Program-made: the position numbers and the translations under genes
NCBI GenBank assembly: GCA_052388025.1
Contig: JBQTIP010000054.1
Location: forward strand, 1 to 14,394
Direction of reading: 5' to 3'
Length of the DNA stretch: 14,394 bases
Source: JBQTIP01 sp052388025
GTDB lineage: Bacteria; Actinomycetota; UBA4738; HRBIN12
Notes under the pieces: model-generated
Told to the model about the DNA's origin: nothing
Seen by the model: only the letters and a program-made list of their open reading frames with translations
Databases searched by the model: none
In this document: piece after piece, positions 1 through 7,366 of the stretch
Layout: every line of letters begins with the position of its first letter
Position numbering within the stretch: position 1 is the first letter of the stretch

Positions 1-2
1 AC

Positions 3-527
3 ATCCTCGTGAACAACGCCGGCCGCGCGCACCCGGGGACGTTCGGAACCCTCACCGACGAGGACTGGCGGGACGACCTCGACGTGAAGCTCTTCTCCAT
101 GATCCGTTGCTCGCGGGCCGTGCTTCCGCACCTGCGGGCGCGTGGCGGCGGGCGCATCGTGAACATCAACGCCGTCTACGGCCGGTACCCCGATCCCGCG
201 TTCTTTGCGACCAGCGTGAACCGGGCCGCATGCCTGTCGTTCACGAAGACGCTCGCCCTGGAGCTCGCCGCCGAAAACGTCCTCGTGAACGCCGTGAACA
301 TCGGGTTCGTCGTCACGCCCCAGTGGGAGAACATCCATCGCAAGCGCGCCCCCGACCTGCCCCAGGAGGAGTTTCTCCGCCGGATGGCCGAGCGAGAGGT
401 GCCGCTCGGCCGGTTCGGTTGGCCCGAGGAGGTCGCCGCCGTGGTGGCCTTCCTCGTGAGCGCGCGAGCGAGCTACGTCACCGGCGCGTCGGTGGACGTG
501 GCCGGCGGCATGGGCAGATACGTCTGA
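3..527 (+). CDS. SDR-family protein, 5'-truncated, with a non-canonical active site
   Basis: This is the C-terminal 174 residues of a short-chain dehydrogenase/reductase-fold protein. The Rossmann TGxxxGxG start lies before the window, and the frame enters at base 3 as ILVNNAG, the classical SDR NNAG motif. The fold is confirmed by GRIVNI, the AALS/TKTLALELA helix, LVNAVNIG, the GRFGWPEEVA segment and the terminal YVTGASVDVAGG. Aligned with FabG spacing, the catalytic positions are replaced. Asn is Lys (87-89), Ser is Ala (171-173), Tyr is Thr (210-212) and Lys is Arg (222-224); the Ser-to-Tyr distance of 13 and Tyr-to-Lys distance of 4 are kept. Ordinary SDR oxidoreductase chemistry is therefore doubtful, and it may be an atypical SDR subfamily or a binding protein. 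Its 3' end overlaps the convergent acyltransferase gene by 55 bp. The fold is secure; the substrate is unknown. Confidence 0.9.
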   Translation: MLVNNAGRAHPGTFGTLTDEDWRDDLDVKLFSMIRCSRAVLPHLRARGGGRIVNINAVYGRYPDPAFFATSVNRAACLSFTKTLALELAAENVLVNAVNIGFVVTPQWENIHRKRAPDLPQEEFLRRMAEREVPLGRFGWPEEVAAVVAFLVSARASYVTGASVDVAGGMGRYV

Positions 528-1729
528 CGGGTCTTCGGCCGCTCCAAGCGGCCGACGATCGCGACGATGGCCGCGAGGAGCAGGCCGGGCACGATCAACC
601 ACAGCGGTCTCTCCAGCCACCACCTCGGCGTGCTGTCGTGCTCGCGTCCGAACCCGAGCGGCCACAGCGCGAGGATCACGACGAGGTAGGCCGTCATGTG
701 CCACAGGAAGAGCGTCATGATCACGCCGTTCGCGAAGATGACGGCCTTCCACGGCTTGGCCCGTTCTAGCCATCGCGACATCCGCTCCCGGAGCAGCATC
801 GCCGCGCCGATCGTGAAGAGCCCCACAGCCAGGTAGCACACCGTCGGCGGGTACGCGTTCGAGATCGGCTCCACGTCGGTTCCCAGCAGGCTCTTCGGGT
901 AGTGGCCGATCGTGGGGAACCAGCGGAACCGAGCGTCGCCGCCGAGGAGCTCGAAGAACGGCGGGTTCGTGAGGAGGACCAGAGCGGCGAGCCCGACCGC
1001 CGACATCGCCACGAACGCCTTCCTCGGGAGCGCGGTCATTCGGCCGTCGGCGTAGAAGTGCCCAAGCTGGTGGGGAAAGAGCAGCACGAACACGACGTTG
1101 GCGTACCGGACCGCCGGGTGCCCGAGCCCGAACCCCACCACGTCGACGAGGACGGTGGCGAGCGCGAGCGCGACGGGCACCCAGATGCCGAACCGCCGGT
1201 GGAGCCGGATCGTGAGCGGGCTGATCGCGACGACTACGAGGTAGACGGCCAGGAACCAGAGCGGTCCGAACGGGACCGTGGCGGCCGGAGGGTTCATGCC
1301 GCGGAGCATCCTCGTCTCGTCCCACAACCTGATCCCGGTGGGGCGGCCCACGTCGGTGAGGTGCAGGGCCATCTGGATCACCAACCACACCGCGAGGAAG
1401 ACGAGGGACGGCCGGAGGAGCCGCGCCATGCGTGACCGGACGAAGGTCCAGGTCGACTCGCCGCGACGCCGCATGGAGTCGTAGGTGACGAGGTTCGAGA
1501 ACCCGCCGACGAAGAAGAAGATCGGCATGACCTGGAAGATCCAGGTTCCGAGCCACATCCAGGACGTGACGCCGATGGCGCTCTCCGTCCGGATGAGGCC
1601 GTGCTCCCAGAAGATGATCCCGATGAACCAGTGACCGATCACCACGGTCACGATGCTCGCCGCCCGAAGGAAGTCGACGTACCGGTCGCGGGACGCCGGG
1701 GTGCGTCCGGCGAGCTCGTCGAGGCCCAT
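473..1729 (-). CDS. Acyltransferase family 3 integral membrane protein
   Basis: A 418-residue polytopic membrane protein of the acyltransferase-3 family, which moves acyl groups onto sugars, lipids or antibiotics at the membrane. The hallmark is near the N-terminus: RYVDFLRAASIVTVVIGHW, with Arg22 and the family's functional His33 at the edge of TM1. About ten hydrophobic segments follow, including ones near residues 60-80, 105-122, 155-172, 182-202, 238-253, 295-312, 330-357 and 373-393, then a short hydrophilic tail. The ATG at 1729 was chosen because the frame stays open far upstream only as a shadow inside kgd, and the family start fits here. No Shine-Dalgarno is visible. Instead a TANNNT element ends 6 nt before the ATG, as in leaderless actinobacterial mRNAs. 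The gene lies 47 bp downstream of kgd on the same strand. The acceptor substrate cannot be inferred. Confidence 0.88.
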   Translation of the reverse strand: MGLDELAGRTPASRDRYVDFLRAASIVTVVIGHWFIGIIFWEHGLIRTESAIGVTSWMWLGTWIFQVMPIFFFVGGFSNLVTYDSMRRRGESTWTFVRSRMARLLRPSLVFLAVWLVIQMALHLTDVGRPTGIRLWDETRMLRGMNPPAATVPFGPLWFLAVYLVVVAISPLTIRLHRRFGIWVPVALALATVLVDVVGFGLGHPAVRYANVVFVLLFPHQLGHFYADGRMTALPRKAFVAMSAVGLAALVLLTNPPFFELLGGDARFRWFPTIGHYPKSLLGTDVEPISNAYPPTVCYLAVGLFTIGAAMLLRERMSRWLERAKPWKAVIFANGVIMTLFLWHMTAYLVVILALWPLGFGREHDSTPRWWLERPLWLIVPGLLLAAIVAIVGRLERPKTRQTYLPMPPATSTDAPVT

Positions 1730-1735
1730 GTCGAG

Positions 1736-1764
1736 AAGGTACGCCCGGCGGGCAGGCGTCGCTA
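1736..1764 (-). promoter_or_regulatory. Possible leaderless promoter for the acyltransferase
   Basis: On the minus strand TACCTT (1741-1736) matches the actinobacterial -10 pattern TANNNT. It is followed by exactly six bases and then the ATG at 1729, so transcription would start at or next to the start codon. A weak -35 (TAGCGA, 1764-1759) sits 17 bp upstream. The absence of a Shine-Dalgarno supports this, but the -35 match is poor and readthrough from kgd is equally possible. The same 47-bp gap also carries a small GC-rich inverted repeat around 1743-1753. Confidence 0.35.
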
Positions 1765-1776
1765 GCGGGGGCGAGC

Positions 1777-4700
1777 CTAGAGGCCGTCGAAGGCCCGTTC
1801 GAGCAGCTTGGCCTGCTCCTCCTGATGGATGGTGAGGCTGCCGGTCGCGGGGCTCGCGCTCTCCCGCCGTGCCACCAGTGCGGCCTCCACGCCCAGCCGC
1901 TCCCTTAGGTTCCGGACGACGAATCGCCCCGCGCCCATGTTCTCCGGCTCCTCCTGCGCCCAAATCGTCTCGGCGCCGGGGAACGCGTCGAGCTGCTCGC
2001 GGACCGCGTCGGCCGGGAATGGGTAGCACTGCTCGAGCCTGATGAGCGCCGCCGCCCGGGAGTCCCGTTCCCCTCTGTGCTTCAGCAGGTCGTAGAAGAG
2101 CTTGCCCTGGCAGAGGATCACGCGGGAGGTGGAAGAGGGCGTCGCCGGGTCGGGGAGGACCGGGCGGAAGTGCCCGTCGACGAGGTCCGCGGCCGGGCTG
2201 CTCGCGGCGGCGAGGCGCAGGAGCGACTTCGGCGTCATCACAACGAGCGGCCTGCGGATGTCCCGGAGCGCCTGGCGGCGGAGCAGGTGGAAGTACTGCG
2301 CGGCCGTCGATGGGACTGTGACCTGGATATTGTCCTGCGCGCAGAGGTCGAGGAACCGCTCGAGGCGGGCGCTCGAGTGCTCCGGGCCCTGGCCCTCGTA
2401 CCCGTGCGGCAGCAGCAGCGTCACGCCGCTCGTCTCTCCCCACTTGTCCTCGGCCGCGACGATGAACTGGTCCACGACGACCTGCGCCTCGTTCACGAAG
2501 TCACCGAACTGGGCCTCCCAAGCGACGAGGGCGTTCGGGTTCGCCACCGAGTAGCCGTACTCGAACCCGAGCGCGGCGAACTCCGAAAGCGGGCTGTCGT
2601 AGATGAAGGCCCTCCCCCGCCGGCCGTCGAGATCGGCGAGCGGCAGGTGCTCGTGGCCGTCCTCTTGGTCGACCAGCACGGCGTGGCGCTGGCTGAACGT
2701 CCCGCGGCGCGTGTCCTGCCCGGCCAGCCGGACGGTCACGCCTTGGAGGAGCAGCGAGGCGAACGCCAGCGCCTCGGCGAGCGACCAGTCCACGGCGTCG
2801 GCTGCGAGCGCTCCCGCTCGCTGCTGCATCCACTTCGCGAGCTTGGGGTGGATGTGGAAGCCCTCGGGGATCCGCGTGAGCCCTTCCACCGCGCGATCCA
2901 GCGCGTCTCGCGGCACGCCGGTCGGCGTCGGCGTGGCGGGCATCGCCTCGGGTGCCTCGGGCTCGACCCTGGGAATCCCGCTCGGCTGCTGCCGCGTCTC
3001 GTCGAAGGCCTGCGAGAGCCGTGCCGAGAACTCCTCGAGCGAGCGCTCGGCCTCCTCGACCGACAGGTCGCCGCGGTTCACCAGGTCCTCCGTGTAGCGC
3101 TTCCGGACCGAGCGGAGCTCCCCGATGCGCGCGTACATCTGGGGCTGGGTGAACGAAGGCTCGTCGGCCTCGTTGTGCCCCCAGCGGCGATAGCACCACA
3201 GGTCGATGACGACGTCCTTCTTGAACGACTGTCGGAACCCGAACGCGAGGCGCGCCACGACCACGCACGCCTCCGGGTCGTCGCCGTTCACGTGGAAGAT
3301 GGGGGCCTGGACCATCTTGGCGACGTCGCTCGCGTAGGTGCTCGAGCGGCCGAAGACGCGGCCGGTCGTAAACCCGAGCTGGTTGTTGATCACGATGTGC
3401 ACGGTGCCGCCGGTCCGGTAGCCGGGAAGCTGCGAGAGGCTGAGGGTCTCGGCGACCACGCCCTGGCCGGCGAACGCCGCCTCGCCGTGGACCAGCACGG
3501 CGAGGACCGGGGCTTCCTCGCCCCGGTCGAGTAGATCCTGCTTGGCGCGGACCATCCCCTCTACCACCGGGTCGACCGACTCCAGGTGGCTCGGGTTCGA
3601 CGCGACCGAAACGACGACCTCCTTCCCGGCGCGCGAGGTGTGCTTGCCCGATGCGCCGAGGTGGTACCGGACGTCGCCCGAGCCCTCGATGCTCGTCGGG
3701 TCGATGCTGCCCTCGAACTCGCGGAAGATCTGCCCGTAGCTCTTCCCGATCGTGTTGGCGAGCACGTTCAGCCGCCCCCGGTGCGCCATTCCGACGACGA
3801 CCTCGGCCATGCCGGCGTCGGCGGCGTCGTCCAACAGCACGTCGAGCGTCGGGATGAGGCTCTCGGCGCCCTCCAGCGAGAACCGCTTGTGGCCCACGTA
3901 CTTCTGGTGCAGGAACCGCTCGAAGGCCTCCGACTCGTTCAGCTTCCGGAGGATCTGGTGCTTGACCTCCGCGGTGACCTCCTGCGAAACGCCCTCGACA
4001 CGTTCTTGGATCCATTCCTTCTGCGCCGGCTCCTGGATGTGCATGTACTCCACGCCGATCGATCCGCAATAGGCGTCGCGCAGGATGCTCCAGATCTCGG
4101 CGAGCTTCGCCATGCGCCGCCCGGCGAAGCCGCCGGTCACGAACGTGCGCTCGAGGTCCCAGACCGTGAACCCCAGCGTGGCGGGGTCGAGCTCCGGGTG
4201 GGTCTTGGGGGGCGCGACGGCGAGCGGGTCGAGGTCGGCGATCAGGTGCCCGCGGACCCGGTAGTTGTTGATGAGGGTGAGCACGCGCGCCTGCTTCTCG
4301 GTCGCCAGGAGGGTGTCACGTGCCGGGTTGACGTCGGCCTTCCAGCGGATCGGCCGCTGGGGCACGTCCAAGCTCCGGAAGATCTCCCCGTAGAAGTTGT
4401 GCTGGCCGAGCAGCAGGTCGTGGATGTGCGAGAGGAACTCTCCGCTCTCGGCCCCCTGGATCACGCGGTGGTCGTACGTGCTCGTCAGGGTGACGACCTT
4501 GCTGACGCCGAGCTCGGCGAGGGTCTCGGGATCGGCGCCGTGATACTCGGCGGGGTATCCGATCGCACCGACGCCGATGATCGCCGACTGCCCGGACATC
4601 AGGCGCGGGACCGACTGAACCGTCCCGATCATGCCGGGGTTGGTGATGGTCACCGTCGTGCCGGCGAAGTCGTCGGGCGTCAGCTTGTTCGAGCGCACCC

Positions 4701-5295
4701 GGTGGATGACGTCCTCGTAGGCGCCGTGGAACCCGGTGAAGTCGAGGAACCCGGCGCCCCTGATGTTCGGCACGACGAGGCTTCGGGAGCCGTCGGGGCG
4801 CTGGACGTCAACGGCCAGGCCCAGGTTCACGTGCTCGTGGGAGACGGCGCTCGGCCTGCCACCGACGAGGGCGTAGGAGCGGTTCATACCCGGGAAGGCC
4901 GCTAGCGCCTTCACGATGGCCCACCCGATGAGGTGGGTGAAGCTCACCCTGCCGCCGCTCGCATGCTCGAGGTGGCGGTTGATGATCTGGCGATTGACCT
5001 CGAGGAGCTTCGCCGGGACGGTCCTGACCGAGGTGGCAGTGGGGACGGTGAGGCTCTCGTCCATGTGACGTGCGATGACGGCCGCCGCGCCGGCGAGGGG
5101 GGTGGCGCCGTCTGGTGGCACCGGCGCCGCCGCGGGCTGTGCGGGGGCCGGCGGCGCAGCGTCGGCTCCCCTCGGGTGGTAGTCGCTGAAGAACTCCCGC
5201 CAGGCCTCGCCTACCGAGTCGGGGTCCTCCAGGAATCGCCTGTAGATCTCGTCGATCAGCCAGACGTTCGGGCCGAACTCGCTGCTGGCTCCCAC
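1777..5295 (-). CDS. kgd: Multifunctional 2-oxoglutarate decarboxylase/dehydrogenase E1o with fused E2o acyltransferase domain
   Basis: A 1172-residue Kgd/OdhA-type enzyme, a ThDP-dependent decarboxylase of 2-oxoglutarate in the actinobacterial oxidative TCA branch. Residues 1-40 are the conserved helix (NVWLIDEIYRRFLEDP) that precedes a Pro/Ala-rich linker (45-65). Residues about 75-310 are the E2o catalytic domain with active-site His276 in YDHRVIQGAESGEF. No lipoyl domain is present, as is usual for this family. From about 325 the E1o part shows GMAHRGRLN (502-510), the ThDP/Mg motif HGEAAF (603-608) pairing with NN637-638, HVNGDDPEA (668-676) and RRWGHNEADEP (703-713). The first metal-binding residue of the ThDP motif is Glu605, where Asp is usual. 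Mycobacterial and corynebacterial homologues (about 1220-1260 aa) are inhibited by the FHA protein GarA/OdhI, so the same is likely here. The GTG start lies 10 bp after the leuD stop, without a clear Shine-Dalgarno, suggesting cotranscription. Confidence 0.97.
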   Translation of the reverse strand: MGASSEFGPNVWLIDEIYRRFLEDPDSVGEAWREFFSDYHPRGADAAPPAPAQPAAAPVPPDGATPLAGAAAVIARHMDESLTVPTATSVRTVPAKLLEVNRQIINRHLEHASGGRVSFTHLIGWAIVKALAAFPGMNRSYALVGGRPSAVSHEHVNLGLAVDVQRPDGSRSLVVPNIRGAGFLDFTGFHGAYEDVIHRVRSNKLTPDDFAGTTVTITNPGMIGTVQSVPRLMSGQSAIIGVGAIGYPAEYHGADPETLAELGVSKVVTLTSTYDHRVIQGAESGEFLSHIHDLLLGQHNFYGEIFRSLDVPQRPIRWKADVNPARDTLLATEKQARVLTLINNYRVRGHLIADLDPLAVAPPKTHPELDPATLGFTVWDLERTFVTGGFAGRRMAKLAEIWSILRDAYCGSIGVEYMHIQEPAQKEWIQERVEGVSQEVTAEVKHQILRKLNESEAFERFLHQKYVGHKRFSLEGAESLIPTLDVLLDDAADAGMAEVVVGMAHRGRLNVLANTIGKSYGQIFREFEGSIDPTSIEGSGDVRYHLGASGKHTSRAGKEVVVSVASNPSHLESVDPVVEGMVRAKQDLLDRGEEAPVLAVLVHGEAAFAGQGVVAETLSLSQLPGYRTGGTVHIVINNQLGFTTGRVFGRSSTYASDVAKMVQAPIFHVNGDDPEACVVVARLAFGFRQSFKKDVVIDLWCYRRWGHNEADEPSFTQPQMYARIGELRSVRKRYTEDLVNRGDLSVEEAERSLEEFSARLSQAFDETRQQPSGIPRVEPEAPEAMPATPTPTGVPRDALDRAVEGLTRIPEGFHIHPKLAKWMQQRAGALAADAVDWSLAEALAFASLLLQGVTVRLAGQDTRRGTFSQRHAVLVDQEDGHEHLPLADLDGRRGRAFIYDSPLSEFAALGFEYGYSVANPNALVAWEAQFGDFVNEAQVVVDQFIVAAEDKWGETSGVTLLLPHGYEGQGPEHSSARLERFLDLCAQDNIQVTVPSTAAQYFHLLRRQALRDIRRPLVVMTPKSLLRLAAASSPAADLVDGHFRPVLPDPATPSSTSRVILCQGKLFYDLLKHRGERDSRAAALIRLEQCYPFPADAVREQLDAFPGAETIWAQEEPENMGAGRFVVRNLRERLGVEAALVARRESASPATGSLTIHQEEQAKLLERAFDGL

Positions 5296-5305
5296 GGATC
5301 CAATG

Positions 5306-5890
5306 CTACGCCGTGGGGAGCCAGGGCAGTCGGGCGGCCTCGTAGCCGGCGATCGCGTCGGCGTGGCGGAGCGTGAGCCCGATCTCGTCGAGGCCCTCCA
5401 TCAGGCGCCAGCGCGTGGCCTCGTCGATCTCGAACGTCTCCTCGGCGCCCGGGGCGCTCACCGTTCCGCGCCCGAGGTCCACCGTGATCAGGGTCGCCGG
5501 GTCGCCCTCCACCGCGTCCATCAGTGCCCTCACCGACTCGGAGGGCAGCTCCACCGGCAGCAGGCCGATCTTGTGGCAGTTGTTCCGGAAGATGTCGGCG
5601 AACGAGGGCGCGATGATCGCGCGGAAGCCGGCGTCCTCCAGAGCCCACGGCGCGTGCTCACGGCTGGATCCGCAGCCGAAGTTGGAGCCGGCGAGCAGGA
5701 TCGGCGCGCCCGCGTAGCGCGGATCGTTCAGCACGAAGTTCGGATCCTTCCGCCACTCCGCGAACAGGAACGGCCCGAACCCGGTTCGCTCGATGCGCTT
5801 GAGCGAGTCCGCCGAGACGATCTGGTCGGTGTCGACGTCGGCGCGGTCGAGCGGGACCGCGGTGCCGGTGATGACGCGGACGGGCTCCAC
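5306..5890 (-). CDS. leuD: 3-isopropylmalate dehydratase small subunit
   Basis: A 194-residue small (swivelling) subunit of isopropylmalate isomerase, which with LeuC converts 2-isopropylmalate to 3-isopropylmalate in leucine synthesis. The diagnostic motif GSNFGCGSSREHAPWAL is present. The N-terminal DRADVDTDQI and the RNNCHKIGLLPVEL segment are also typical, and the length matches the family. It starts with GTG at 5890, six bases after the leuC stop. A good Shine-Dalgarno, GGAGGTG (5906-5900), is embedded in the last codons of leuC, so translation of the two subunits is probably coupled. Confidence 0.98.
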   Translation of the reverse strand: MEPVRVITGTAVPLDRADVDTDQIVSADSLKRIERTGFGPFLFAEWRKDPNFVLNDPRYAGAPILLAGSNFGCGSSREHAPWALEDAGFRAIIAPSFADIFRNNCHKIGLLPVELPSESVRALMDAVEGDPATLITVDLGRGTVSAPGAEETFEIDEATRWRLMEGLDEIGLTLRHADAIAGYEAARLPWLPTA

Positions 5891-5896
5891 CGGCTG

Positions 5897-7309
5897 CTAC
5901 ACCTCCGCCGGCTCGAGGTCGGCCGGCGCGCAGAAGCGGCCGGCGATCGCAGTGGCGGCGGCCACGGCCGGGCTCACCAGGTGCGTGCGCCCGCCCCTGC
6001 CCTGGCGGCCCTCGAAGTTCCGGTTCGAGGTCGACGCGCAGCGCTCGCCCGGAGAGAGCTTGTCGGGGTTCATCGCCAGGCACATGGAGCACCCGGCGCC
6101 GCGCCACTCGAACCCGGCGGCCCTGAAGATCTCGTCCAGACCCTCGCGTTCGGCCTGGGCCTTCACGAGCATCGAGCCGGGGACGACCATCGCGCGCAGG
6201 CCCTCGCGAACGCGGCGGCCCCGGACGACTGCGGCGGCCGCGCGCAGGTCCTCCATCCGGCTGTTCGTGCACGAGCCGATGAAGACCGTATCGGGGCGGA
6301 TATCGCGGATCGCCGTCCCGGGCGTGAGGCCCATGTACGCGAGCGCGCGCTCGGCCGACTCCCTCTTCACGGGATCGTCGAAGGACGCCGGGTCGGGGAC
6401 GGAGTCGTCGATGGAGACCGTCTGTCCGGGGTTCGTCCCCCAGCTCACGTGCGGCGTCAGATGGGTCGCGTCGATGGTGACCTCGCGGTCGAAGGTCGCG
6501 CCGTCGTCGGTGATTAGCGAGCGCCAGTCGTCGAGGGCGCGCTCCCAGTAGCCGCCCGACGGGGCGTGGGGCCGGCCCTCGAGGAACGCGAACGTGGCGT
6601 CGTCGGGCGCGACGAGGCCGGCGCGCGCACCGGCCTCGATCGACATGTTGCATACGGTCATCCGTCCCTCCATCGAGAGCGAGCGGATCGCCGAGCCGCG
6701 GTACTCGATGACGTGGCCGCTTCCGCCGCTCGTCCCGATGCGGGCGATGATGGAGAGGATCACGTCCTTCGCGCTGACGCCTGCGGACAGGTCGCCCTCG
6801 ACCGTGACGGCCATCATTCCGGGCCGCTTCTGAGGGAGCGTCTGGGTCGCGAGCACGTGCTCCACCTCGCTCGTGCCGATGCCGAAGGCGAGCGCGCCGA
6901 ATGCTCCATGGGTGGACGTGTGGCTGTCGCCGCAGGCGATGACGAGGCCGGGCTGTGTGACGCCCATCTGCGGCCCGATGACGTGGACGATCCCCTGGCC
7001 GATGTGTCCGGTGGGGTAAAGCGTGATGCCGAACTCATCGCAGTTGCGGCGGAGGGCGTCCATCTGGCGGACCGAGATCGGGTCCTCCGGCCCGGGGGCG
7101 GTGGGGACGTTGTGGTCCATCGTCGCGATGGTGAGACGGGGTCGGCGCACCGTCCGCCCGGCGAGGCGCAGACCGTCGAAGGCCTGCGGCGAGGTGACCT
7201 CGTGGACCAGGTGGAGGTCGACGTAGAGCAGGTCGGGCTCGCCCTCGGCCACGTGGACGACGTGGCGCTGCCAGACCTTCTCGGCCAACGTCTTGCCCAC
7301 GGTCGTCAC
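5897..7309 (-). CDS. leuC: 3-isopropylmalate dehydratase large subunit
   Basis: The 4Fe-4S aconitase-superfamily large subunit of isopropylmalate isomerase. The cluster ligands are visible as Cys347 in FIGSCTNSR and Cys407/Cys410 in GAGCSMCLAMNPD. CGDSHTSTHGAFGALAFGIGTSEVEHVLATQ and MDHNVPT are further family signatures. I place the start at the GTG 7309-7307 (470 aa, protein beginning MTTVGKTLAEKVW). It has GGGAG six bases upstream, and LeuC proteins normally begin just before KTLAEK. The in-frame ATG at 7336 would add nine residues, but it lacks a Shine-Dalgarno and lies inside a palindromic operator. It is the first gene of the leuC-leuD-kgd run and is divergent from an IclR-type regulator whose family controls leuCD in other actinobacteria. 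Confidence 0.97.
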   Translation of the reverse strand: MTTVGKTLAEKVWQRHVVHVAEGEPDLLYVDLHLVHEVTSPQAFDGLRLAGRTVRRPRLTIATMDHNVPTAPGPEDPISVRQMDALRRNCDEFGITLYPTGHIGQGIVHVIGPQMGVTQPGLVIACGDSHTSTHGAFGALAFGIGTSEVEHVLATQTLPQKRPGMMAVTVEGDLSAGVSAKDVILSIIARIGTSGGSGHVIEYRGSAIRSLSMEGRMTVCNMSIEAGARAGLVAPDDATFAFLEGRPHAPSGGYWERALDDWRSLITDDGATFDREVTIDATHLTPHVSWGTNPGQTVSIDDSVPDPASFDDPVKRESAERALAYMGLTPGTAIRDIRPDTVFIGSCTNSRMEDLRAAAAVVRGRRVREGLRAMVVPGSMLVKAQAEREGLDEIFRAAGFEWRGAGCSMCLAMNPDKLSPGERCASTSNRNFEGRQGRGGRTHLVSPAVAAATAIAGRFCAPADLEPAEV

Positions 7310-7315
7310 CGGCAG

Positions 7316-7320
7316 CTCCC
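7316..7320 (-). promoter_or_regulatory. Ribosome binding site that decides the leuC start
   Basis: GGGAG on the minus strand with a six-base spacer to the GTG at 7309. The alternative ATG at 7336 has only TTCCATTAG before it, which is no ribosome binding site, so the downstream GTG is preferred. Confidence 0.6.
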
Positions 7321-7327
7321 GCACCCC

Positions 7328-7356
7328 TTGTTCCATCTAATGGAACTCAGTACCAT
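7328..7356 (+). promoter_or_regulatory. Candidate iclR promoter covered by both operators
   Basis: TTGTTC (7328-7333) and TACCAT (7351-7356) are separated by 17 bp and resemble a -35/-10 pair. Transcription would start near 7363, leaving almost no 5' leader before the ATG at 7367. The -35 overlaps the first palindrome and the -10 overlaps the second, as expected for autoregulation. On the other strand TAGACT (7375-7370) is a weak -10 candidate for leuC. Both assignments rest on short matches. Confidence 0.4.
7330..7346. promoter_or_regulatory. Operator 1, perfect 7-bp-arm palindrome between leuC and iclR
   Basis: GTTCCATCTAATGGAAC is a perfect inverted repeat with 7-bp arms and a 3-bp centre. 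It lies between the divergent leuC and IclR-family genes. IclR proteins of the NdgR/LtbR group bind such intergenic sites, so this is probably the site of the adjacent regulator. That assignment is inferred from position and symmetry. Confidence 0.7.
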
Positions 7357-7366
7357 TGAATGGAAC
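7350..7366. promoter_or_regulatory. Operator 2, near-identical copy 20 bp downstream
   Basis: GTACCATTGAATGGAAC repeats the layout of the first palindrome with one mismatch in the left arm. It ends on the base before the regulator's ATG. The 20-bp register places the two sites on the same DNA face about two helical turns apart, which suits cooperative binding of two dimers. Confidence 0.65.

Noticed and set aside
1743..1753. Small GC-rich inverted repeat after kgd as a terminator
   Set aside because: The stem is only 4 bp with no U-tract, too weak to call.
1730..2443. N-terminal extension of the acyltransferase frame by 238 codons
   Set aside because: The extension is a Pro/Arg/Gly-rich shadow inside kgd. 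The acyltransferase family begins at the first membrane helix after 1729.
2077..4905. Two long plus-strand ORFs (about 485 and 439 codons) opposite kgd
   Set aside because: They are rich in Arg, Glu, Val and Pro without any domain, lie antisense to a clearly conserved enzyme, and are expected in high-GC DNA from third-codon GC bias.
5303..6517. Plus-strand 404-codon ORF over leuD and leuC
   Set aside because: A composition-driven shadow without motifs, opposite two well-conserved genes.
6566..7366. Upstream extension of the IclR frame across leuC
   Set aside because: It is antisense to leuC and has no IclR similarity. The real start follows the operator at 7367.
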